Assembly: GCA_013398955.1 (NCBI GenBank)
Contig: VWPU01011439.1
Span: 92,294 to 156,293 of the forward strand
Length of the DNA: 64,000 bases
Source of the DNA: Callaeas wilsoni
Lineage: Eukaryota > Chordata > Aves > Passeriformes > Callaeidae
Direction of reading: 5' to 3'
Shown: positions 46,038-56,920 of the stretch, piece after piece
Position numbering within the stretch: position 1 is the stretch's first letter
Layout of the letters: each line of letters opens with the position of its first letter
Translations under genes and position numbers: made by a program
The notes under the pieces: model-generated
The model's input: the letters and a program-made list of their open reading frames with translations, nothing else
Told to the model about the DNA's origin: nothing
Database searches by the model: none

Positions 46038-48529
46038 GGGAGATGTGCAAACTGTGGGTTTGGGTGATTTAAACTACAATTTAATGGCATTTTGCCGCTC
46101 CCCGGCTCCTCTCCCACGGCACCAGGAATGTCCCACACCCTCTGGTAAGCAGCTCACCATTGCCTTGGCAAATGCTGCATTTCATATCTGGTATCCCACA
46201 TCTTTGAACTTTATGCTTTGGGGGGTATACAAAACAATCAACAAAATCTTTAAGTTTGGTGTTTGATTAACTCTTTTTCAGTTTAACCAGAATGTGAGAC
46301 ATGAACCACATGTTTAAGTGCAGGAAGATGCTGCACCCAGAGCACACTTCAGCCTGCATTTAGTTCATCTAACTTAATTTAATTCAAGTACCAGAAAAGC
46401 AGAGACGTTGCATAGTCCCAGAAGAAGGAAATCCACTTTCCTGACACTCCAAGCACTGCTTTCAAAGAATGGCAAGAGGATTCATCTACAAAATGCAGAT
46501 GGATTCATAAAATCAATTCATGCACCTATTTCACAGCAGCCAACCCCGCTCCTCCTACAGCAACTGTGCCGTGAATGAAGCCACAAAATGTTTGCTAAGC
46601 AGATCTTTAGCCCCTTGTTTTTAGCAGCCTTCCAGATTTTATGCCAGTTCCATGGTCTACCCAGAAGTAAAGGAAAACATTTGGTCTGCAGAAAAATTCA
46701 CAGAAATGGACACAAACAGTCCTGTATAATTGATAGTTTTATGAGACTGAACTCTGTAAATTTTTTTAATCTTATCCCTCTAGATCCAGTTTATGTGCAC
46801 ATTTGAACAATGACTTCATATCCTTTCCAAGCAGAGATTCTGGGATTCAGTCTCGTCATTTGGCCAACACAAATCCCCAAGTGCCAAGAATTTCTAGTTT
46901 TGTTTTGCTTCATGTTCGTCTTTCGCTTGTTCTTTTACAGGATTCCTCGTCAAACCAGTCAGTCAGTGGAATGATTCCAGTTTGCACCAGAAGAAGATGT
47001 GTAAATCCCTAAATCACTTTGGAAAAGTCAGGATTTTCGTTGTCTCTGACTTTATGATGCAGGTTCCCACTGTAAGACTTAGATCTTTATCTGCACTAAA
47101 GGAATGAGTTTGCAGAGAATTTCAAAGGCTGAACAGTTTGCTTTGTGGGCCATCTTCACCAGCAGACCAGGAGGAAGGCTGCTGGAATATTCAGACACTT
47201 TTCCATTTGTTATCTCTAAATCCATGCCCTGCTCTGTCAGAATCCCATGACTTCCACAGCAGTAGGGAGTATATGACATTTATCACATTTTCTAGCCAAA
47301 TATTTTTCACAAGACAATTCTTTCTGGTTTTGTTGTTAACTGCAGCCACAAAAACACCTCTAATTTCTTTTTTCTTCAAGAGGCTACTTCTCTAGCTGAA
47401 CCAGATCCCTGAAGCTGTGTGCTGACTCCAAAGAGATTATGCTGTATTATGTGAAATAGAGTCCACTAAAGCCAAAATCTCCTTTAGTTTGAGTTTTTTT
47501 CCCTGTGTGTGGACATACAATTGCAATGTCTCATTATGGATCTTATGGGTGAACTTTTAGAAATTTGTAGAGGATTTTGGCCACGAAATGGAAAACAATC
47601 CTCTTCCTTGCATCATGTTGTTGGGTCAGGAAGCTGAATTATTTAAGATGATTCATTTTGCAGACAGGTGGGAGCCCTGGTCTCCAGGTGGGGTTAAAGA
47701 TCCTTTGAAACTCATGTGGTAATTGGTATTTTGGTGCTGATTTTGTGACGAAGACCTGAATGTTCCTCTGCCTGTGGAGAGCAAAAGGAAGGGAGAGGTG
47801 ACAGGGATACACAGGGCAACATGGCCATATTTACATGGCATTAAAGCTGAGATAATTAGGAAGGGGATATGAATGATACAACACATCTGGGAGGTAAAAA
47901 TGTCTTGGACAACATTCAGTTTGGTCATAGGAACATTCTGGTCATTTGTCCTGATGCCTTCAACCTCAAAGTTTCGTTTTTCCTTCCCAAAACTATTTCA
48001 GGCCCAACAGGGACCAGCAGGGTCTCCATTTTTCTCTTCAAACTGCTGGGGAGTGTTTTGATTTGCCCCTACACATTTATCTTTCCCACATTAATATTTT
48101 TTTCCCTACATCCATAGCTGAAAGAAAGGCAGAGGACCCAAACCAGGTGGTGCGATGGTACCAGCAGTTGAGTGAGTGGAAAAGGATTTCTCAGATGGAT
48201 TCACGTAGCCTGAACAGGGACTGGAGAAAACAGGGCGGATTCTCAGAGTGGGAAGGACCACGCACTCCCATGGTCACCAGGATTTTGGACAGGGGTCATT
48301 CCATGCTGACCACAGCAGATCCCTTTGGTGGTAACAGCTTCTGATGAACATGACTAATCCCAGCAAGATCTGAACCAGTAACCCTGAGGTGAACAACTTT
48401 GCAGCCTCTGAACATTTTCTCAGACTGCCTGGGTTGATATTTTAGTTCCCAGATCCCCAGTCCCCTCCTAGCTATAAATAGGTCTCTGCTTTTAAGATTT
48501 TGCTTATTTTGCACAATGTATCTTGTCTG
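46038..48529. other. Unique noncoding sequence
   Basis: No repeat recognised. Open frames up to 93 codons (48063-48344, plus) have no domain that I recognise. Confidence 0.4.
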
Positions 48530-49500
48530 GAATACAATTTGTATTTTATCACAACAAGCAGCTACCCCATTAAGCTAACATGTATTTTTCCTGAGGTAAT
48601 TAACGTACATGCCATATTTGACAAGAGATACGTGGTGCGGTTACAGGACATTTCTTAATGTAATTAACTGTATTGGGTTCCAGAAATCATAAATATAGAA
48701 TTTCAGTACTTATCCATCTGTGAGCTGTACAGCTTTCAAAAAACCATGTTTGTTATTTTCTCCCACTACTACTTGAACCAAAAATTACAATAGAAACAAA
48801 ATTACTTTTTTGCATGGGTCGAAGTTCCAGTTTTGGCTGTGAGCATTTACAAATATTAATTGACCAACGAACCCACAAGTTGCTTGCCCTGAAAACAACC
48901 CTAAGAAACCCCTAATCACCAAACAAACAGAATTACCGTTCTCTTATTTAGCTTCTTTCTTTCATGGTTCAAATTGGCACAAGAGCCAGGCGGCTCGAGA
49001 GAGCCAGGAGAGCGCGGCCACGAGAGGATTTTAATTTATTGACGGCTCTTGCCCTACTGTACAGTCAGCGCTGCTATTTGAGCGTAATGGATGGAACAGA
49101 TGTTTGACACCGCAGCACCTCTTCATAACTTCACTCTTCAAAAACAGTTTTACAAGTGCTCGCTCGCGTTGGTTCCCATTCAGCACAGGAAACTGAGGTC
49201 ATGCTGAAACATGAGGCCCGGGCAGGAGCTTGAACTCATGTGCACTGCAGCTGGGCCCGCGCCTCCCGAGCGCGTTAGCCATCCGCGGAGCTGCCGTCGC
49301 TTTCAGCGCGGGGACAAAGGGATCACGCTGTTGACACCCTCACTGTAACATCTGCACGGGGGGAAAATATGAGCCCGTGGCTAAACATCAAGGTTTCCTG
49401 ACGGTTAATTTTGCTCATCACCGATGTGGCCGTTTTTAATAATTTCTTCTGGTTTCGGTATCAGCACTCAAAAGTTTTCTGGACTGTGTTTTTCTTAGCA
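48530..49500. promoter_or_regulatory. Candidate conserved noncoding element containing an old SINE
   Basis: Repeat-poor block with many isolated CpGs (48980-49320), ATTA cores and long stretches of high-complexity sequence. It includes the tRNA-derived element at 49150-49290. Retained A/B-box-like motifs and CpGs suggest constraint. Conservation not tested. Confidence 0.35.
49150..49290 (-). mobile_element. Probable ancient tRNA-derived CORE-SINE (MIR-like), minus sense
   Basis: Read on the minus strand. TGGCTAACGCGCTCGG (49266-49281) fits a polymerase III A box. AGTTCAAGCTC (49226-49236) fits the B box (consensus GGTTCRANNCC) at a plausible spacing. Further downstream TGACCTCAGTTTCCTGTGC (49183-49201) matches the MIR signature 'CTCAGTTTCC', followed by AATGGG. 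The order A box, B box, CTCAGTTTCC is that of MIR/CORE-SINEs. A degenerate tRNA pseudogene is the alternative, but it would not explain the downstream motif. Confidence 0.55.
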
Positions 49501-50709
49501 TTGCTTAGAAGCAATAATTCAAAAAGCAACTGACGTTTCTGATATTCTGAGCTTTATTTTTTTCTAGATGATTATTTTAACACATGCTCATCTCTGGATC
49601 TGTCAAAAAGTCTTTCCAGGCGTACAATGTAGGTAATTCTGTGGCTTGTTTTAATAAAGATAACATAAGGTTTGTGCGGTTGGAGGTGCTGATTACCTTC
49701 TGTTACTTTCCCTGGGAAAACAATTAAGGCATTAAGGCAGTCAGATTTGGTACCCAATTCGGAAAACCATAGCAGGGCACCAGCCTGATGTGGTTGGAAA
49801 TCCCATATCAGAAGTTTTTCTTCTACTGTAACTTCAGCTCCTTCCCAGTACGAGCGCCCTGACAGCCTCAGGGATTTCTCCAGCACTTTCATGAAAACTA
49901 ATACCTGCCTGCAGCAAGCTGCTGCTCATCTCCCAGCACCAGCACGTGGGCCTTGAACTTTCTGCATCTTTGCTCTCTGGCTTCCATGTACCTTCCCATA
50001 TAATTGTATTTCTGAACTTGCTCTTAATTAAAGTCAGCCCTTTAGTGACTTTGTGGCCCACTCTGGAAGCAAATCTGGCTGTAAAGTGGTAGCTACAGAG
50101 CACAAAAATGTGGTTTAAGGTGCTGAAATTGTATCAGCAGGGCTAAAAATTAAAGTTTCTGCAGTTAATTGAAAATTGAAACTCCAAAACACAGTTTGGT
50201 CACAGATGTTCCTGCAAGGCTGGACTGGACAATCACCTTCTACTCAGCCCTCAAAGCATTCTAATGGAAGGAGTGCGGTTTGTCCTGGTAAAATCATACA
50301 TTTGTTATGCTGCTTTTCCAAAGCGTCTGTAGGAAGTTCCCCCAAACACGAATCTTCCTTTTCCTGCTCTAGCTGCTCTCATGGGCTGTACAAATTAAAA
50401 GTCCACTAATTCCTTCAAGAGGCTGTAAAATCTCCTGTCTGTTATAGCAGCAAGTGGCCTATCACATGGAATTCCCTAAAACTCCTGGAAATGCATATTT
50501 TTGTCTTTGCCTGCCTATTTCCATGGTGATAGCATGCACTATTAAGAACAAAATATCTTTTAGAGCAAGATAACATGAATATTTGTGGAATAACACCTTC
50601 CAGCAGGAGCCTGGGGTTGGCAATTCCCACTGTGCTCGTTCCCTCTGCACCCTGAGCCATCAGCACAGAGGGCAGGAGCCAAGGAAGCCATGCCAGCCCT
50701 GGCTCCACT
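49501..50709. other. Unique noncoding sequence
   Basis: No transposon or gene recognised; open frames below 110 codons. Confidence 0.4.
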
Positions 50710-51107
50710 CAGAATCATGGAATCACAGAATCATGGAATGGCCTGGCTTGGAAGGGACCTGAAAGATCATCCAATTTCACATCCTTGCCATGGGACATCA
50801 TCCTCTGTCCCAGGCTGCTCCAAGCCCCAATGCCCAGCCTGGCCTTGGGCACTGCCAGGGATCCAGGGGCAGCCACAGCTGCTCTGGGCACCCTGTGCCA
50901 GGGCCTGCCACCCTCCCAGGGAACAATTCCTTCCCAATATCCCATCTAACCCCATCACCTTCTCCTGTCACTCCAGACCCCTGTAAATATTCCCTCTCCA
51001 TCTCTCTCGTAGCTCCCTTCAGATACTGGAAGACCACAATTAGGTCACCCTGAAACTTCTCCAGGCTGAACAATCCAAATTCTCCCAGCCTTTCTTCACA
51101 GGAGAGG
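50710..51107 (-). mobile_element. CR1 LINE 3' fragment, minus sense (longest of its subtype)
   Basis: Starts with three tail units (agaatcatgg aatcacagaa tcatggaatg), then 'gcttggaagggacctgaaag', 'gggcactgccagggatccag', 'ctctgggcaccctgtgccag', 'aacaattccttcccaatatc', 'ccctctccatctctctcgta', 'cttcagatactggaagacca', 'ctgaaacttctccaggctga' and 'ttctcccagcctttcttcac'. It extends about 400 bp from the 3' end. Confidence 0.95.
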
Positions 51108-51108
51108 T

Positions 51109-51170
51109 CAGAAAAGACCTCCAAGGTCATCAAGTCTTCAACCAAGTGCCACCATGCCCAGTAAACCATA
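51109..51170 (-). mobile_element. Second CR1 3' scrap, minus sense, abutting the first
   Basis: 'gaaaagacctccaaggtcat' followed by 'caagtcttcaaccaagtgcc' and accatgcccagtaaaccat is the start (from the 3' side) of another CR1 subtype, in the same orientation, right at the 5' edge of the preceding copy. The 3' tail repeat itself is absent at the join. Confidence 0.75.
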
Positions 51171-51359
51171 TTGTGAAGTTTTGGTACTCAGTAGTACCAG
51201 CACTGACCCTGCTCCTGAAGGAGGGACAGCCGCCCATGGGCCACAGGCAGAGGTTGTGCCCAGAGTTGTTTGCATTCCTCTTCACATAAAAAAACACAGG
51301 AAAAACCCACAGAAGGCTCCCTCTGCCAGCTTGACCTGATCTCAGAGATGTTCCTGCTC

Positions 51360-51423
51360 AGGGCAGGAGGCTTGGGCAAGATGTGCTTTCAAGGTCCCTT
51401 CCAACTCAAACCATTCCAGGACT
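51360..51423 (+). mobile_element. CR1 3' terminal scrap, plus sense
   Basis: 'tttcaaggtcccttccaact' followed by caaaccattccagg is the CR1 3' end; the 5' part is too diverged to place precisely. Confidence 0.6.
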
Positions 51424-54107
51424 GGCTGGAACATCCTCTGCCATCCCGCGTTCCAAGCAGCCTGGCGTGCACGGAAATGCCTTTGCTGTGTTCTCAGGGT
51501 GCTTTCCAGTGTGTTTTTCTCTCCCTCCCATGCCCCAGCATGGTCCAACCACATGGCTAGAGAAATCCTTCCATCCATCCAGTCTATGCAAGAGGGGGAA
51601 AAGTCCCACGTGCGGTTTTCAGCTTTGTTTTCTCAACCTTTAGCAGCTGTTTGTTTGTTCTGGGTCTAACCACAGGCCCTGGCTCCAAGATGAGCTGTGT
51701 GATGAAGGACAACCGGATCGTTTTTCCTCTTGCTCTGTCTTGTCCCCTTCAGTTGATAACCCGACCTGTCACTGGCATGGAGAAAACACCAAGCTGACAT
51801 TTTCCCCATGTCTGGGGTTTTCCACAGCGCTCGTGCCAATGTGCAGCCACAGTGGCAGTTGGTTTAAAACCTATGGAGAGTTTAACAGCATCCAAAGGAC
51901 AAATCCTACAAACCCTCATATTTCACATTCAGCAGCCTCGTTTCTCTGGAGCTGGAAAATGCACGACAGGAAAAGTTTCCCAATTAAAGACAAGCCTGCA
52001 TAGTTCAGTTTGTTGATAGTCTTGCAAAAGCAAACAAAGTAACTCCTTACCAAGGTTTGCTAGAAGCCCATAGCTTTTTTTCCTATGGGAAAATAAGGCT
52101 GTTTGATGAAATTGTGGGGAAAATTTGAGCTGACAGCCCAAGATTAAATTCACTTTTTAAACTTGGAGATGGCGACAAGTGTAAGTATTCTGGCTTGGCT
52201 CAAAGCACTTGGGCTGTGGCTGTGCCTGCAGAAGATGTGAGTGTGCCTGGTGTGACGCCGGGTCGGGGCTCCAAGGGTGACCACAGGGTCCCTTTTTCCC
52301 AGGCACAGGAAGAGCAAACATCATTGCAAGCAGAAATCCCCCAGAAAGGAAGAATTTTACCATGTTTCTGGAAAAAAAAACCCCGAAAAATTGGCTGATT
52401 AGTCCAAACCAGCCAAGTGACCACAGCAGGCAGATGTCCTTTCCCTGAGTTTTTAAAGAGCATTTTGAAATACTGATCGACAGCAATTTCTTAAAGAAAA
52501 TTGAGACACCACCTTTCCAACCTGGACATTTCTGTTGGAGGAGAGGTTCTATGGAAACTGTTGCTATAGAGGTTGTAGATGGTGGAGCTGGAGGCTGAGG
52601 CAGCTCGTGGAGACCCCAGGCTGTCAAGATCCTCACCCCTCTCCCTCTCTGGCCTGAACTGGGGACAGTTACATGCTTTTTAATAATTTCTGTTAGAAAT
52701 TCTTAGGTTTAGTCATGCCTTCAGAACCTGAACTCTTGCTCTCATGGCTACTTCTGATATTCCATCTTGGTTTAAGTCTTAGCCCAGATGTGAAACAAGA
52801 TTTCTGTGCTCATTGGAAAAGTTCTAAGGCTTATAAGGAGCAAACAGAGCAATGTCAGGCTCTGGGTAGAGACCATGAGTGTGAAATCGAATTCTGCTAA
52901 TAAATTGCCGCCTTTGCCTTAACATTGCAAGCCACGCTCTGGAGTTTATTTGAACACATAAAATATGCTAAAAGTTTAGCAGCACCACTGTGTAAAGAAG
53001 AGTTGGATGAAGTATATATTTTTAAATACAGCAAGTAATAAAATGTTGCGTAAATTCCCAAGAAAATCATTTTGGGGCAAGCACAATAGAATGCTTAATG
53101 TGTATATTCCCAGGTCTGCTGTTTTTATTCCTCTTTTTTCCTTTCTCCTGATTTAATCTCCTCACCCAGCTGATGGTTGGCATTATGGGAGCTGTGAGGA
53201 AGAGGGTACATCCACAGACAGTTTCAATATCATAGCTGCTGGACAAGGGATGTGAGGTGCTTGCAACTTGCTGCTGCATCTCATCTCCACTGCTGCAGCT
53301 GCATCCAGCTGTGGGAGACAGCTCAGAGCTGATTTGCACAGGGTGGGATTGTTGTTTGCAAAAGGACCACAGAAGATAAAGGGAAATACAAAACAAGCTG
53401 GGGGAAAAAAAAAAAAAGGCAAAGATTCCTTCTCAAATTAGTTTTCTCCAAATTTATTTCCTTTTCATTTAACTTGGTTGAGAAACGTCCCCGTGGTCTT
53501 CATCAGAAAATCAATCTCTCTAAGTTCTAAATGGAGCTTTAAGTAGCTCATCCTAACACTCAAAACTCCATGAGATGCCCAAATTCTCATCAAGGCAGTT
53601 CAGATGTTGTCCAGAGCCACTCCTGCAGGTCCAAGAGAAAAGCTGGAGGCAGAATTGCCTCTTTCCAGGCCAACCTTTTTGTATCTGAGTCAGGTGATGT
53701 TGCCTGTTCCTTTTAGAAACCTTCCTGTGGTTGATTTTCCTTAGGGATAAAACACCCAAATTTGGGGTCATGCCTTTCTATGAGTAGTTTCATACTTCAA
53801 GAGGGTTTTGTTCCCTGGCTGCAAATCAGATTTTGCCCTTTTGCAACACAATGATGCCCCAGGTGGCCCAGAGGTCTCAGGGGCTTATTGGTCACTTGCT
53901 TTTATGCTGCTGCTTTCCAAATAACTATTTTGAAATTATTTTAAAATGAAGAACTGCTCTATGGTACCCCTGAAATGATGCTCCCAAACTGCTCCCAGCT
54001 CCTGATGTAATCCCAGTCCTTTTAGAACTACCTGTCCTGGGAATGGGAATCCATATTCTGTGCACTGCCAGTAGGATAAATACACACCAATTCAAATCAG
54101 AGAAGGG
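51424..54107. other. Unique noncoding sequence
   Basis: No repeat recognised except an A run at 53406-53417. The 159-codon minus-strand open frame (52157-52636) has no domain. Confidence 0.4.
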
Positions 54108-54340
54108 AAATTTGGGATAAATTTATGGAAGGAATCCTTCCCTGGGAGGGCGGCAGGCCCTGGCACAGGGTGCCCAGGGCAGCTGTGGCTGCCCCTGGAT
54201 CCCTGGCAGTGCCCTAGGCCAGGCTGGACATTGGGACCTGGAGCAGCCTGGGACAGTGGGAGGTGTCCCTGCCATGGCAGGGGTGGCACTGGGTGGGATT
54301 TAAGATCCCTTTTAACCCAAACCATTCCATGATTCCATAT
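54108..54340 (+). mobile_element. CR1 LINE 3' fragment, plus sense
   Basis: 'ggaaggaatccttccctggg', 'agggcggcaggccctggcac', 'agggtgcccagggcagctgt', 'cctggatccctggcagtgcc', 'agcctgggacagtgggaggt', 'gtccctgccatggcaggggt', ending aaaccattccatgattccat. Same subtype as 7190 and, in inverse, 15671, 36708 and 50710. Confidence 0.95.
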
Positions 54341-56780
54341 AAATCCCAGGAGACATATTAAGGAAAAAAAACCCAAACGGCCTCTGCCATTAAAATTGTT
54401 ACATGTTATTTCTGTCCATGATTTTTAGAATATTAACTTTTAGTTCTTATGAAGTTTTAGCAATTCTAACTCAGAGACACCTGTTACTTTCTTACGTAGC
54501 ATCAAATAAATATAATAATAAAAATTGGTCCACTGATCCAATTTAGCTATTTTTACCTGTATGTATGTATTTAATAAATACTAATCAGTGGGTATTATTG
54601 AGCAATACATCTTCTATATTGTATTTGACTAGTCAGCTAATACATTGCAGTACTAAAAATATAAGAGTTGTTAAAATTGCAACTCTCTGGCACTGAGCAA
54701 AAAGTCTTTGGCATACTGAGAACAACTTTTGGTACAGTTTGCTGCATTTGCCCACACGGTAGAATTTTTTTTGGCAGGTTTTACCTGCTCATCTCCCGTG
54801 AAATTCCATGGGCTGGAAGAGTGCCCTCCTAAAGAGAGAAATCTCAGCATCTCTAATGAGGGGCCAATTCCCAGCCCTGCAGCATCTTCAAATGGGATTT
54901 GGCAGAGATCTGCCTTTTTGGGGTTTGGATGGATGGAGGTTTCCCTCCATGCAGCGCAGCACTGGCAGTATGCAAGGCTGCAATTCCCTTTCATCCATTT
55001 TCCTTTTCCGAGTGCGGAGGATTTGGGCCTCCCCACAATGGATTCCTGCCCATGAGCAAAAAGCCTGGAGGTAACAGAGCCTTTCCACCTCCCCCAGCCA
55101 CCTCCTCACGCCTGCAGATACCAAAGAGAGTCAACAAATCATCATTCAGAGCACAGAGAGGGGGGGAAAGTCCGTTCCCTGCGCTGGCCTGGCTTGCAGA
55201 TTAAAGGTGATCTGGTAATGAGGATCCACCAGATGATAATTAACAAGCAGAGTCTTCTCTGTCTGATTCACTGTCACGAATGGAGGAATTTCCCACGGAC
55301 AGGGAGGGCTGTTCTGCAGGAACACCGAGTGCTGCCCTTTTCAAGAGTCGTCAGATCAACCTGATGGGATCTGGAGTCCTCTCTGTGACTGGGGCAGGTG
55401 TTAAGGGTGGGCTTTCAGCCCTTCTTCTCCATGGAGCTCTACATTCAGCCCAGGAAACCAAGGCAAGGAGTTGAACCCCCAGCTAACATCCCACCAAGGA
55501 AATCGGTGTAGTTAGACCTCAAAGAACGTGGAAATCTGTGTTCTCTACAGTTCAGGAACACATTATAGGAGAGGATTTTTTAAGGAAAATAACAGGAAAC
55601 AACTCAGTTTAATAGATTTTTGTATATTAAAAAAACCCTTTGGTTTAAAATGTGGTGTTGCTCTTTTTGCACAGAGAAACACAGAATTTTCTGTATGTAT
55701 TCAACAGGAACCACACAAATTGAAGATAATTCGGGAAGACTCTTTTTAGGAGCTACACACACTGAATCTAAGTTCTAAATCTTGTGAAACCCTTCCCTGA
55801 GTTCTCAATGAAAAAGCTTGCTATAAATACATAGAAATAAAATCATTAAAATGTTAATATAACCTATAAAATCAAACAAAAGACCTGCTGGAGACTGGGT
55901 CAAACTTAAATCATATAAAAAACCCTTTCTTAAAACAAAGTCCTGGAGATTTGAATAATTTTCCTTTTAAAATGTCAGTACAATCTTTAGGTTTGGTCCA
56001 GTTAAATCTGGAGCAATTCTCCGTAATGAAAGGAAAGAATGAATATAAACACGTTTCAGTAGGACTTTGGGATTCCTGACTCCTGTCTCTTTAGGGAGAC
56101 TATTTTTCCTTATGGCACAGGTCTGTACTGTTAAAGACCTTGCTATGAAATAATGAGAAGTTGAGGAGAGAAGGAGAACAAGCATGATTTCCTTGGAAAA
56201 TTCACTTAATTAAAGAGACCCAAAATGATGTGTCCACCTATAAATGCTACCAGAAGCAGCCAAATAGATTATCCAGGTGAAAAAGAGGAAAAGAAAAACA
56301 AATGAGTCCCTGCCATAGGTGAGAGCTGAGATTTTCCTCTCACGCTACTGATTTTTTGTAAGAAATTCTATTTTTCAAGAGTTTCTGCTGCTAAAGAGGC
56401 TGGGAGCTCCTGTGTTCAGACAATGCTGCACCACAGCACTGTGTGCTTTTAATTCAAATCCATTTAATGTATATTAAACTGAGAGATTAATTTATGTAAA
56501 ATACATGTGGGCCCCTTCTGATAGTGAGTGTTTCCCATGTCACATAACCCAGTGTGGCAGATGGGCATTAACCAGTAAATAATTCCCTGGTATTGGGACC
56601 CCCCTTCCCCTGCAGAGGATCCTGACCATGGAAAGGACTGTAAGATTTCCTCTCCACCCCACACGAGGGCTGGGGTGGCATCTGCAGCCTGGTGGCCACA
56701 AAAAGGTGAGGACTGGCCTAAGAGTGTCTCTGAAGACGCACAGATGGACAGTGGCTTTGATAGCAGTGAGCAGAAGCACT
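54341..56780. other. Unique noncoding sequence
   Basis: Short inverted repeat AGAGTTG/CAACTCT at 54664-54686. A possible B-box look-alike on minus (GGTTCAACTCC, near 55468-55482) with no other SINE motif nearby. No gene seen. Confidence 0.4.
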
Positions 56781-56920
56781 TCCCTGGCAGTGCCCAAGGG
56801 CAGCCTGGAGGAGGCTTGGAGCAACCTGGGATACTGGAAGGTGCCCCTATCCATGGCACAGGGTGGGACTGGATGAGATTTAAAGCCCCTTACAACCCAA
56901 ACCCATCCTTGATTCTGCGA
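56781..56920 (+). mobile_element. CR1 LINE 3' fragment, plus sense
   Basis: 'tccctggcagtgcccaaggg', 'aggcttggagcaacctggga', 'ggtgggactggatgagattt', 'aaagccccttacaacccaaa', ending atccttgattctgcg. Diverged copy. Confidence 0.87.

Noticed and set aside
55431..55505. Possible second CORE-SINE with a B-box-like GGTTCAACTCC on minus
   Set aside because: No A box at suitable spacing and no clear CTCAGTTTCC; only one motif matches.
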